From: Opitutia bacterium
GTDB taxonomy: Bacteria > Verrucomicrobiota > Verrucomicrobiia > Opitutales > Opitutaceae
Assembly: GCA_947449835.1 (NCBI GenBank)
Contig: CANFSZ010000019.1
Span: 1 to 46,580, forward strand
Direction of reading: 5' to 3'
DNA length: 46,580 nt
The notes below the pieces were generated by a model. The model saw nothing but the letters and a program-made list of their open reading frames with translations. It was not told where the DNA came from and searched no databases. Shown piece after piece: positions 35,720 through 44,971 of this stretch (position 1 is its first letter; each line of letters starts with the position of its first letter). Made by a program: the position numbers and the translations under genes.

Positions 35720-38700
35720 ATGAGTTCCCCTACTGCTCAACGCTTCTTCTTCAGTCTCGCTGTAACACTCGGCCTGCTATTCCACGCCCTGGGCGCCGCC
35801 GAACGCGTTACCTTAAATTTCAATCCCGATTGGCGTTTCATCAAGGCCGATCCCTCCGGAGCGGCCGCCGTGGGCTTCGACGATTCCGCTTGGGCTACGG
35901 TTTCAGCGCCCCACACCTACAACGATACCGACACCTTCGACAATTGGTCGACCCCGGGCCATCGCGGCGAACAGATCCAGTGGAGCGGACGCACCTGGTA
36001 CCGGAAAACATTCACGCTTCCCGCCGCTAGCGCCGGTAAAAAAGTTTTTATCGAATTCGAGGCGGCGCGCCAGATCGCCGAAGTTTACGTCAATGGCCAA
36101 CTTCTCGGCGTGAGCAAATCCGGCTTCACCCCCTTCGGCTTTGATCTCACCCCTCACCTTCGTCCCGCCGGACAACCCAACGTCCTCGCCGTCATGTGCG
36201 ACAACCGTTTCATGAAGGATCCGCTTGATCCTTCGATCTCCGCGCAGGCCGCGACCAACGATAAAACCCACCCTAACCTCGCCAAACTGTCCGAGCAATT
36301 TAACGAATCCATCCCAGAAAATCTCTCGGACCTGCAAGCCGACCAGATCCCTTGGAACAACCCGCACTGGCATCCCGCGCACGGTGGACTTTACCGCAAT
36401 GTCCGCCTCCACCTCACCGACCCGCTGCACATTTCGCTCCCGCTTTACAGCTTTTTAGAAACGGCCGGACCCTACGCCTACGCCACCGAGATCACCGAAA
36501 AATCCGCGTTGATTGGCCTCGAAGTGCCCGCGCGCAATGAGCGCATGACCGCGGCCGAGGTCGAGCTCCACGCTGAAGTTTTCGACGCCGCCGGTCGCTC
36601 CGTTCTGAATTTTACGGATAAAAAATCCGTCGCCGCCGGCGCGTCCATCGAGTTCAAATTTTCTGCCCCATTGGTGCATCCTCGACTCTGGGAACCGGCC
36701 TATCCGCACGTTTACCGCGTCGTAGCCGCGCTTCGCGTTGCAGGTGAAACGATCGACACCAGCGAAATCCCCCTCGGCATCCGTCACGTCCGTTGGGACA
36801 CGGCTTCGGGTTTTTATATCAATGGCCAACACTTGAAACTCCACGGCTGGGGCCAGAAACCCACCAACGAATGGGCCGGCCTCGGCGCCGCGCTCCCGGA
36901 TTGGCTGCATTTTTATACGCTTGAGCTCATGCGTGCCGGCGGCGGCAACTTCGTCCGTTGGGGCCACGCGGCCGCAGGCCCGGCCCAAATTTCCGCCGGC
37001 GACCGTCTCGGTATTGTGGCGCTCCAACCCGGAGCCGATGGCGAGCACGACACGATTGGTGGTGCTTGGAAACTGCGCGCGAGCGTGTTCCGCGATGCGA
37101 TTATTTATTTCCGCAACAACCCCTCGATTCTTCTCTGGGAAGGCGGCAATCAGAAGATCACCCGAGCCCACGCCCAAGAACTACGCGGCTACATGGATAA
37201 ATACGACCCGCACGGAGGTCGCGCCTACACGCACCGGCGCGCCGATGCCATCACCGCGGAATTCATGGACGTCGGGGTCGGCACCGAGGGCGGACGTGAA
37301 ATTGCCCGTCTGCCCGTCGTCGAAGGCGAATACAACCGCGAAGAATCCCCGCGCCGCGTCTGGGATAATTTTTCGCCGCCCAACTTCGGCTACCCCGAGG
37401 CCAAGGGCCAAACTTACCAGCTCACCTCTGAACAATTCGCCGTCAACGAAGTCAGTCACTACGTGAAAAAACTCGGCGCCGCGAATCACGCTGGCGGCGG
37501 CAACTGGATTTTCTCCGACAGCACGAGTGGTGGTCGCGTCGCCGTCGAGGTCACGCGCAACAGCGGCGAAGTCGACGCCGTGCGTCTGCAGAAACCGGCT
37601 TTCGATGTAATGACTGCCATGTGGAGTGACACGCCCCAAGTTAAAATCATCGGCCATTGGACTTACCCTGCAGACACCAAGAAAATCATCTACGTCGCCT
37701 CGAACGCCTCCGACGTCGAACTCTTCCTCAACGGCCAATCCCTCGGTTTAGGCAAACGCTCGGACCGTTACCTCTTCACGTTTCCCGAAACCATATTTGC
37801 ACCCGGAGAACTCAAAGCTGTCGCCACGCACGATGGAAAAACTGTGGCTACCGACTCGAAACGCACCGCGGGCGCTGCCGTGGCCCTTCGCCTCACGGCC
37901 ATGAGCGCGCCAGGTGGTCTGCGCGCTGATGGCTCCGATATCGCCTTGATCGACGTCGAAGCGGTCGATGCTCAAGGCCAGCGCTGCCCCACGGCGCAGC
38001 CTCGAGTCGATTTTACCTTTAACGGCCCCGGCACCTGGCGCGGCGGCTACAACAGCGGCAAACTCGAGTCTACGAACAACCTCTTTCTCGATCTCGAAGC
38101 CGGCATCAATCGCGTCGCCGTCCGCGCCGGCCGCACGCCCGGCAAGCTCACCGTCACCGCCCGCAGCGCCGGCCTCGCTGCCGCTAGTGTTGAAATTAAT
38201 TCGGTCCTCTTCACGGGTGCCGCGCCCGACTCAGGTCGAGTAGCTCTTCCCGCTCAAGCGCCCGTCCGCACGATTAAGCCCAGCACCAACACTACCGTCA
38301 AAACGAGCGGCCCGATCATGCTCGGTAAATTTATCAAAACGTTGAACTACACCGCGCCCAACGCCGCGATTGTGCACGTCGAAGTCGACGCGCGTCCGGG
38401 CAAAAATGCTTACGTCAACGCCGAGACCCCATTCCCAGCGCTCCCGTCCGATCTCGTCGGGGCTGACTGGGTACAAGCCGATGACCGCGATTCAACTTAC
38501 AGCGCCGTTGATTTAATGGAAATCGCCGTGAGCGCCGATAGCACGGTGACCATCGCCCACGACGACCGCCTCCCTCGCCCCGCTTGGCTCACGAAACAAT
38601 TCAAGCCCACCGGCGCCAAAATCCTCGTCCTAGGCCAATCGCTAAGTCTCTTCGCCCGCCCGACCAAAAAAGACGCCAGCTTCACGCTTGGCGCGAACAC

Positions 38701-38767
38701 CGAAGACACCCGCATCAAGGAAGCAGCGATGTATATCGTCTTAGTAAACGGCAGCGCCGCGAAGTAA
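35720..38767 (+). CDS. Secreted glycoside hydrolase family 2 protein
   Basis: A 1015-residue exported protein. After a signal peptide (about 1-26) come the GH2 sugar-binding beta-sandwich (about 30-220: VTLNFNPDWRF, WYRKTFTLP, VYVNGQLLG), an Ig-like domain, the TIM barrel (about 345-570) and C-terminal Ig-like domains including a VELFLNGQSLG segment and an invasin-like part. The usual acid/base motif GNE is replaced by GNQ in LWEGGNQ (Gln478; Glu474 four residues before), while the nucleophile position EY is kept (Glu537 in EGEYN). It may use a different proton donor or have reduced activity. Probable substrate: beta-galactoside-type polysaccharide. Signal-peptide start at 35720. Confidence 0.85.
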   Translation: MSSPTAQRFFFSLAVTLGLLFHALGAAERVTLNFNPDWRFIKADPSGAAAVGFDDSAWATVSAPHTYNDTDTFDNWSTPGHRGEQIQWSGRTWYRKTFTLPAASAGKKVFIEFEAARQIAEVYVNGQLLGVSKSGFTPFGFDLTPHLRPAGQPNVLAVMCDNRFMKDPLDPSISAQAATNDKTHPNLAKLSEQFNESIPENLSDLQADQIPWNNPHWHPAHGGLYRNVRLHLTDPLHISLPLYSFLETAGPYAYATEITEKSALIGLEVPARNERMTAAEVELHAEVFDAAGRSVLNFTDKKSVAAGASIEFKFSAPLVHPRLWEPAYPHVYRVVAALRVAGETIDTSEIPLGIRHVRWDTASGFYINGQHLKLHGWGQKPTNEWAGLGAALPDWLHFYTLELMRAGGGNFVRWGHAAAGPAQISAGDRLGIVALQPGADGEHDTIGGAWKLRASVFRDAIIYFRNNPSILLWEGGNQKITRAHAQELRGYMDKYDPHGGRAYTHRRADAITAEFMDVGVGTEGGREIARLPVVEGEYNREESPRRVWDNFSPPNFGYPEAKGQTYQLTSEQFAVNEVSHYVKKLGAANHAGGGNWIFSDSTSGGRVAVEVTRNSGEVDAVRLQKPAFDVMTAMWSDTPQVKIIGHWTYPADTKKIIYVASNASDVELFLNGQSLGLGKRSDRYLFTFPETIFAPGELKAVATHDGKTVATDSKRTAGAAVALRLTAMSAPGGLRADGSDIALIDVEAVDAQGQRCPTAQPRVDFTFNGPGTWRGGYNSGKLESTNNLFLDLEAGINRVAVRAGRTPGKLTVTARSAGLAAASVEINSVLFTGAAPDSGRVALPAQAPVRTIKPSTNTTVKTSGPIMLGKFIKTLNYTAPNAAIVHVEVDARPGKNAYVNAETPFPALPSDLVGADWVQADDRDSTYSAVDLMEIAVSADSTVTIAHDDRLPRPAWLTKQFKPTGAKILVLGQSLSLFARPTKKDASFTLGANTEDTRIKEAAMYIVLVNGSAAK

Positions 38768-38776
38768 CTGCCCGTC

Positions 38777-41320
38777 TCAGCGCCACTCGTGCCGCGGATA
38801 GCGGCGCGAGAGCTCGGCTTTTACCTTCGGGTACATGTCGCGCCAGAAACTCGTTAGGTCGTCCGTCACTTGAATAGCGCGATGGTTGGGCGCAAGTACT
38901 TCAAATTTCACTGGCACGCGGCCGTGTCCGATGGTGAATTTCCCCTCGACGCCAAAAAGCTCCTGAATGCGCGCGCTCATAATCGGCGGGCCTTCTTTAT
39001 TATAAGTGAGTTTAGCTTTTCGGCCGTTACCCATCGTGAGTTTTTCCGGCAGATAATCGTCGAGCACGGCGAGTTGTTCTGCCGTGAGCCAATCGCGCAG
39101 CGCAGGCATCACCGCTTTTTCTTTCACGCCGCGCGCGCTCGTTTCACCAAAACAAATTTGCTCAATCAACGTGCCACGATCGGCGTCGGTCAAAACATTG
39201 ACCTCCAGCTCCGGAAACCATTCCGCGAGCCGATTCACGCGCACGATCCACTGCTCCACCGTCTCGTCCCAAGCGTCGATCGTGATGCGACCAGCGAGAA
39301 CTTCTTTTGTGAGTAGAGCGGCCGCTTCGTTCATCGGCACATCGTCGGAGTTGCCCTTGGCTTCTAAGACGAGATCACGAAAACGCTTCTCTTTCCGCGC
39401 GACCACGCGCTTCGCCTGTTCGTCGTAAAGGACGCCGCGCGCTTCGCCGTAATCATCAGGAAAAAGTTCTTTCAACCAAGGTTCTTCGATGGCTGTCGCG
39501 AGCGTAAGCAAGGTGTTCACCTCGCCGTCACCACGTCCTATTTCGCTGATTTCTGCCGCCACCAGTAACCGCGCTTGCTGAATCCCACTTTCACGGGCCA
39601 ACACGCCGCGGCGGCCGTGGACGAGTTCGACGCGCAGCGTGCCCGCGTCGAGCCGCTTGCCGAGTTGGTCGGAAAATCCGGCGAGCACACACTTTCGCAC
39701 CGCGACGGGATCAAGGCGGGCGTCGGTGACATCGAGCCCTTCCTTGCGGGCGATTTCCAAAAATTGTTCGTGGAGCGGGCCGACCGCGCGGGCGCCTTGC
39801 GCATGAATCCCCAGCCGGCGACAGGCATCGACGCTGTAATTATTTTTATCCGCGTAGCTCCACGCGCGCATGAGCAGAAAAAAATCGCTCTCGTGTTCTT
39901 CGCCGAGCAGATCTTCCCGCGCCTGTTCGACTTCTTTCGTGGAGCCGCGCAGTAAAAAATTACGTCCTTGCGTGAGCGCCGCCATTAGCGCGACGGGGCG
40001 CACACAACCGCGCTCCTGCGCCGCGAGCAACATACGCGCGTAACGCGGATGCAACGGGAAGCGCAGCATCTTGCGGCCCAGCTCGGTGATCGAGCGACTC
40101 AAGCCGGACAGCCCGCCCAAATCTGCGAGCAAGAGCTCCGCGCGTTCCAGCGCTCTTGCATCGGGCTTTTCCAGCCAAGGAAAGCCAAACACGTCGTCGA
40201 TGCCGCTCGACTTGAGCGTCAAGACGACTTCGGAGAGATCGAGACGTTTTACTTCCGGCAACTCTTGGAGCGAACGCGTGCCGTGTTCGCGTTCCGTCCA
40301 AAGCCGCACGCAAACGCCGGGCGCGGTACGGCCTGCACGGCCGGCGCGTTGGTCTGCGCTAGCTGCGGAAATTTTTTCGATGAGCAGCGTGTTGATGCCG
40401 CGATGCGGATCGAAGCGGGCCAGGCGCGCGAGGCCACAGTCGATCACGGCGGTTACTCCGTCGATGGTGAGCGAGGTTTCGGCGACGTTGGTGGAAACGA
40501 TGATTTTGCGCGCCGACGTTCGCGCCACCGCGCGGTCTTGCTGCTCGGGCGGCAACTCGCCGTGAAGCGGGAAAATGACAAAATCGCGTAGCCCGCGACC
40601 GTTTTGGATCGCCTGAAGGGTGCGGTTGATCTCGTAGGCGCCTGGCATGAACACGAGCATATCGCCCTCGGTGAGGCTCGCGACGCGTTCGCATTCGCGC
40701 GCAGCGACGTCCCATGCGGGCTCATGCTCGAAGTTTACGCTTTTCGGCAGATACTCGATCTTCACCGGGAAACTCCGGCCTTGCGACACCAGCACGTCGC
40801 ACGGCGCGAGGTAGTCGCGCAGCAAACCGGCGTCGAGCGTCGCCGACATCACAATGATTTTCAGATCCGGCCGCGTGGTGCGCTGTATCTGCAACGCCCG
40901 TGCGAGTGAGATGTCACCGTAAAGATGGCGCTCATGAAATTCGTCGAAGACGAGCGCGTTGATCCCCCGCAATTTCGCGTCAAACGACATCTGACGGAGC
41001 AAAATACCCTCGGTGACAAATCGCACACGGGTCTTCGCTGAGACCTTGGACTCGAGGCGAATCTGATAGCCGATGACGTCGCCCAGCGCGGTACCGACTT
41101 CTTCGGCGACGCGTCTCGCCAACATGCGCGCCGCGAGACGGCGCGGTTGCAGCACCACAACTTCGCCGCCGTCGAGGAAGCCGTGTTGGAGCAACATCTG
41201 CGGAATCTGCGTCGATTTACCCGAACCGGTGGGCGCCTGCACGATCAAGCGACCGCCAGCGCGCAGCGCGCTCACGACGGCAGATTCGAGTTCGTAGATG
41301 GGCAAAGCGGAAGGGCGCAT
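38777..41320 (-). CDS. hrpB: ATP-dependent helicase HrpB
   Basis: An 847-residue DEAH/DExH RNA helicase. Motif I APTGSGKSTQIPQ near residue 30, motif II DEFHERH, SATLD (motif III) and QRAGRAGRT (motif VI) are followed by the HA2 and HrpB C-terminal domains (LYDEQAKRVVARKEKRFRDL, LPEKLTMGNGRKAKLTYN). HrpB-type helicases are widespread in bacteria with no firmly assigned role. The start at 41320 (MRPSALPIY) begins the helicase core; longer forms lack similarity. It is convergent with the GH2 gene, 9 bp apart. Confidence 0.93.
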   Translation of the reverse strand: MRPSALPIYELESAVVSALRAGGRLIVQAPTGSGKSTQIPQMLLQHGFLDGGEVVVLQPRRLAARMLARRVAEEVGTALGDVIGYQIRLESKVSAKTRVRFVTEGILLRQMSFDAKLRGINALVFDEFHERHLYGDISLARALQIQRTTRPDLKIIVMSATLDAGLLRDYLAPCDVLVSQGRSFPVKIEYLPKSVNFEHEPAWDVAARECERVASLTEGDMLVFMPGAYEINRTLQAIQNGRGLRDFVIFPLHGELPPEQQDRAVARTSARKIIVSTNVAETSLTIDGVTAVIDCGLARLARFDPHRGINTLLIEKISAASADQRAGRAGRTAPGVCVRLWTEREHGTRSLQELPEVKRLDLSEVVLTLKSSGIDDVFGFPWLEKPDARALERAELLLADLGGLSGLSRSITELGRKMLRFPLHPRYARMLLAAQERGCVRPVALMAALTQGRNFLLRGSTKEVEQAREDLLGEEHESDFFLLMRAWSYADKNNYSVDACRRLGIHAQGARAVGPLHEQFLEIARKEGLDVTDARLDPVAVRKCVLAGFSDQLGKRLDAGTLRVELVHGRRGVLARESGIQQARLLVAAEISEIGRGDGEVNTLLTLATAIEEPWLKELFPDDYGEARGVLYDEQAKRVVARKEKRFRDLVLEAKGNSDDVPMNEAAALLTKEVLAGRITIDAWDETVEQWIVRVNRLAEWFPELEVNVLTDADRGTLIEQICFGETSARGVKEKAVMPALRDWLTAEQLAVLDDYLPEKLTMGNGRKAKLTYNKEGPPIMSARIQELFGVEGKFTIGHGRVPVKFEVLAPNHRAIQVTDDLTSFWRDMYPKVKAELSRRYPRHEWR

Positions 41321-41436
41321 GGCAGACGTAAGGAACCAGCGTTTACCGTGTCCGGAGCGAGGCAAGCCAACAGCGCGCGCCGCGCCGAGCCTTGCCAACG
41401 AGGGAGTCAACCCCACGCTTAACTCACCCCTATTTT

Positions 41437-42324
41437 ATGATGTTATCAAAAAGTCCCCGCGTCTGGTTTGGTTTTGGCATGCTGATTTTTTCCACCTCGC
41501 TCTTCGCCGCCTCGGCGGGTCCGGTGGTGCCACTTTGGGCCACGGCTGCGCCAGGAGCGCTAGGCGACAAACCTCAAGATATCCCCACGCTCACGTTATT
41601 CGCACCAGCTGGCGGCAAGGCCAACGGGGCTTCGTTGCTCGTCTTGCCTGGTGGCGGTTATGCCCATTTAGCCGACCACGAAGGCGCGGGGTACGCGGAG
41701 TGGTTTGCCGCGCAAGGCGTCACCTGCTATGTTTTGAAATATCGTCTCGGTTCGGCGGGTTATCGGCATCCAGCGATGCTGAACGACGCGGCGCGCGCGC
41801 TGCGTTTGATGCGTGTTTGGGCCAAACGTGATGGGCTCGATCCGGCGCGGATCGGTGTCATCGGTTCTTCGGCTGGCGGGCATTTAGCCTCGACCTTAGC
41901 GACGCATTTCGACGCTGGAAAACCCGAGGATGCCGATTTGGTTGAACGCGAGAGTTCGCGTCCTGACGTTGCGATTTTGTGCTATCCGGTGATCAGCTTC
42001 TTGGAATTCGGTCACGTAGGTTCGCGCAAAAATTTAATCGGCGAAAATCCCGATCTCGCGCTGGTGCGTTATCTATCCAGCGAGTTGCAGGTCACGGCGC
42101 AGACCACGCCCACGTTCATCTGGCACACAATGGAAGATAAAACAGTGCCGGTGGAAAACGCCCATCTCTTCGCGGCCGCGCTGCGGGCGGCGCACGTGCC
42201 CTACTCGCTCCATATTTATGAGAAGGGTGCCCACGGCCTCGGTCTCGGTCGCCCCGGCAAACCGGCTCCGCCTTGGGCCGAACAATGTCTTTATTGGCTG
42301 CGCGAGCGTAAGTTTCTGCTCTGA
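41437..42324 (+). CDS. Secreted alpha/beta-hydrolase (acetyl esterase/xylan esterase-like)
   Basis: A 295-residue exported esterase. The signal peptide (about 1-26) is followed by the oxyanion segment LPGGGY (usually HGGGY), nucleophile GSSAGGH, an Asp in HTMEDKTVP and a His in EKGAHGLG. It resembles the BD-FAE/acetylxylan esterase group (COG0657), which remove acetyl groups from polysaccharides. The HGGG motif has Pro in place of His. It is divergent from hrpB, with 116 bp between. ATG 41437 is chosen for the signal peptide; ATG 41440 would also serve. Confidence 0.86.
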   Translation: MMLSKSPRVWFGFGMLIFSTSLFAASAGPVVPLWATAAPGALGDKPQDIPTLTLFAPAGGKANGASLLVLPGGGYAHLADHEGAGYAEWFAAQGVTCYVLKYRLGSAGYRHPAMLNDAARALRLMRVWAKRDGLDPARIGVIGSSAGGHLASTLATHFDAGKPEDADLVERESSRPDVAILCYPVISFLEFGHVGSRKNLIGENPDLALVRYLSSELQVTAQTTPTFIWHTMEDKTVPVENAHLFAAALRAAHVPYSLHIYEKGAHGLGLGRPGKPAPPWAEQCLYWLRERKFLL

Positions 42325-42444
42325 TTTGATGGCCCGCGGGGGCCTATTAGTGTCTTTTCGGCTTCAAACCGCCTTCGGCCTTGCCTTCGGCGGAGCGCGA
42401 GAGCACGTTCTTCTTTTTTCCAAAGACCAGAACGACTCCGCGCT

Positions 42445-44259
42445 ATGAATCAGAACATCCGTAACATCGCTATTATTGCACACGTTGACCACGGCAAAAC
42501 TACGCTCGTGGACCAACTCCTTAAAGAAGGCGGCGTCTATCGCGCCAACCAAGCGGTGCAGGTGCGCGCCATGGACTCCATGGATCTCGAGAAAGAGAAG
42601 GGCATCACGATCAAGGCCAAGAACACCTCCGTTCACTGGCAGGGCAAGATCGTCAACATTCTCGACACCCCCGGCCACGCTGACTTCGGCGGCGAAGTCG
42701 AACGCGCCCTCCGCATGGTGGACGGCGTGCTCTTGGTCATCGATGCGTACGACGGCCCCCAAGCCCAGACCCGTTTCGTGCTCCGCAAAGCCCTCGCCCA
42801 CGGCCTCAAGGTCGTGATCGTGATCAACAAGATCGACCGCGACAACGCCGACCCGGCCAAGATGTATGACAAGGTTCTTGAGCTCCTCATGGAGCTCAAC
42901 GCGACCGAGGAACAGTTCGATGCTCCCGTCGTTTACGGCTCCGGCCGCGATGGCTACATGATGTACAAGCTCGGTGATGAGAAGAAGGATATGACCCCAC
43001 TCTTCCAGACGATCATCGACCACGTCCCGCCACCGTTCGCTAAGCCGGGCGACCCGTTCCATATGTTGGTTTCCAACATCGATTGGAGCGACTACGTCGG
43101 CCGTATCGCCGTCGGCAAGATCCTCGGTGGCACCGTGAAGGTCGGCGACCCCGTGTTCGTCGTCCGCACCACCGACCAGAAGCGCATCCGCGCCAAGATC
43201 ACCAAGATTTTTGAGTTCACCGGCCTCGGCCAGCGTGAAGTCGAGTCGGCCTTCGCCGGTAACATCATCGGTCTCGCCGGCTTCGAAGACGTCGACATCG
43301 GCGACACCCTCGCCGTGAACGAAGACGCCCATGCCCTACCCTTTACGCAGATTGATCCGCCGACGCTGGAGATGCAGTTCTCAGTCAACGACGGCCCACT
43401 CGTCGGCCAAGAAGGCAAGCTCGTAACCTCCCGTCAGCTGCGCGAGCGCCTGATGCGGGAGTTGAAGACCAACGTCTCTATCTACATCGAAGACGCCGAC
43501 AAAGCCGGCGTGTTCAACGTCAAGGCCCGCGGCGCCATGCAAGTCGCCGTCCTCGTCGAGACGATGCGCCGCGAAGGCTTCGAACTCGTCGTCTCTCGCC
43601 CGACCGTGATCGAGAAGATCGTCGACGGCGCTCGCCACGAACCCTACGAAACCGTATGGGTCGAAGTACCCGATGAGTGCGTCGGCTCCGTCATGCAAAA
43701 TCTCGCCAACCGCAAAGGTCTCCTCACGAACATGGAGAAGCTTTCGCACTCCACCATGATCGAGGCGACCATCACCACGCGCGGCCTGATCGGCATGGAA
43801 ATCGACGTGATCAACGCGACCAGCGGCCGCGGCATCACGAGCCATCTCTTTAAGGAATACGGCCCCTACGCGGGCGAGGTGCTCACCCGCATGACCGGCA
43901 CCCTCATCGCGACCGAAGCCGGCGAGACCACCACTTACGCCCTCCTCATGGTGCAGGAACGCGGCAAACTTTTCGTCGGTCCCGGCGAGCAGGTTTACGA
44001 AGGAATGATCGTTGGCGAGAATCCCCGCAACGAAGACATCGCCTGTAACGCCGTCCGCGAAAAGGCCCTCACGAATTTCCGTTCGCAGGGTTCCGGTGTC
44101 GCCACCGGCCTGATTCCGGCCGCCAAATTCAGCCTTGAGCGCGCGATCGAATACATCGCCGCCGACGAACTCCTCGAGGTTACCCCCAAGAGCCTCCGTC
44201 TTCGCAAACGCATTCTGAATAACGGCCTTCGCCAGAAGACCGCCAAATCCGGCAAGTAA
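42445..44259 (+). CDS. typA: Ribosome-associated GTPase TypA/BipA
   Basis: A 604-residue translational GTPase. P-loop AHVDHGKTTL, switch II DTPGHADF, NKIDRD (G4) and the TypA C-terminal domain (ESAFAGNIIGLAGFEDVDIGDTL, TSHLFKEYGPYAGEVLTRMTG) are complete; length matches BipA. It acts on the ribosome in assembly and stress responses. It is preceded by about 120 bp with no other gene and followed by a strong terminator, so it is probably monocistronic. Confidence 0.97.
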   Translation: MNQNIRNIAIIAHVDHGKTTLVDQLLKEGGVYRANQAVQVRAMDSMDLEKEKGITIKAKNTSVHWQGKIVNILDTPGHADFGGEVERALRMVDGVLLVIDAYDGPQAQTRFVLRKALAHGLKVVIVINKIDRDNADPAKMYDKVLELLMELNATEEQFDAPVVYGSGRDGYMMYKLGDEKKDMTPLFQTIIDHVPPPFAKPGDPFHMLVSNIDWSDYVGRIAVGKILGGTVKVGDPVFVVRTTDQKRIRAKITKIFEFTGLGQREVESAFAGNIIGLAGFEDVDIGDTLAVNEDAHALPFTQIDPPTLEMQFSVNDGPLVGQEGKLVTSRQLRERLMRELKTNVSIYIEDADKAGVFNVKARGAMQVAVLVETMRREGFELVVSRPTVIEKIVDGARHEPYETVWVEVPDECVGSVMQNLANRKGLLTNMEKLSHSTMIEATITTRGLIGMEIDVINATSGRGITSHLFKEYGPYAGEVLTRMTGTLIATEAGETTTYALLMVQERGKLFVGPGEQVYEGMIVGENPRNEDIACNAVREKALTNFRSQGSGVATGLIPAAKFSLERAIEYIAADELLEVTPKSLRLRKRILNNGLRQKTAKSGK

Positions 44260-44283
44260 GTTTAGCCTCAGAAAAAATCCTTC

Positions 44284-44320
44284 AACCCGCGGCTGCGATC
44301 AATCGCACCGCGGGTTTTTT
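44284..44320 (+). terminator. Rho-independent terminator after typA
   Basis: Outer stem AACCCGCGG (44284-44292) with CCGCGGGTT (44308-44316) is extended by an inner TGCGA/TCGCA stem after a one-base bulge; a T run follows to 44320. Confidence 0.9.
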
Positions 44321-44428
44321 GTGCCCAGATTTAATCACGTCTTCTGGTTTTGGGTTGAATAAAACTGTGGTTACTAAAAATAAAAATGCTGGAGTCAGCG
44401 TCGGCGCGACTCCACTTATACAGCACCC

Positions 44429-44971
44429 TTGCCCCCTGAGAACCCTGAGTCGTCCCGCTGGTTTGCCGAACATTTACAGCCGCATGAAGCCATGCTGCGC
44501 GCCTGGTTGCGCGGACAGTTTCCGCAGCGATCGGACTTTGATGACGTTATTCAGGAGTCTTTTATGCGCGTATTAGCCGCGCGGAAGGAACATGAAATCA
44601 CAACCCCGAAATCGTTTCTTTTCACGACAGCGCGCAATATTGTGCTCGGCCAAGTGCGCCACGAAAAAGTAGCGGGGAATTTTGCCTTAGCGGAATCAGC
44701 TCTCAACGGCATCTATGAAGAGAGCGCGGATGTGGCCCACGAAGTCGCCCGCGCCCAGGAACTCGAACTCTTGACCCACGCCATCCAGTCTCTTCCGACC
44801 CGCTGCCGCCAGATCATCACGCTGCGCCGCATCTATGGACTTTCTCAAAAGGAAGTCGCGGCTCAGCTAGGATTGGCCGAACACACCGTCGAAGCTCAGG
44901 CCTCGATTGGGCTCAAGAAATTGACCGAATATTTCGCGCAGTTCGAACGTCAGCGCCCGCTCGGACGATGA
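44429..44971 (+). CDS. FecI-like ECF sigma factor
   Basis: A 180-residue ECF sigma factor of the iron-citrate (FecI/ECF05-10) type. Region 2 contains DFDDVIQESFMRVLAARKEH and FLFTTARNIVLGQVRH; region 4 contains LPTRCRQIITLRRIYGLSQKEVAAQLGLAEHTVEAQASIGLKKL. The start is TTG at 44429 by default, as the only in-frame candidate giving full length; the next ATG (at HEAMLRAW) would cut region 2. The FecR gene follows in an ATGA overlap and a STN-domain receptor gene after that, the classic cell-surface signalling order. Confidence 0.88.
   Translation: MPPENPESSRWFAEHLQPHEAMLRAWLRGQFPQRSDFDDVIQESFMRVLAARKEHEITTPKSFLFTTARNIVLGQVRHEKVAGNFALAESALNGIYEESADVAHEVARAQELELLTHAIQSLPTRCRQIITLRRIYGLSQKEVAAQLGLAEHTVEAQASIGLKKLTEYFAQFERQRPLGR

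Noticed and set aside
42361-42395. Repeat GCCTTCGGC...GCCTTCGGC before typA
   Set aside because: Short low-complexity GC repeat with weak hairpin potential; no evidence of a regulatory role.
44319-44576. 85-codon + strand frame upstream of the FecI-like sigma gene
   Set aside because: Starts in the typA terminator T run and overlaps the sigma gene in another frame; no similarity.
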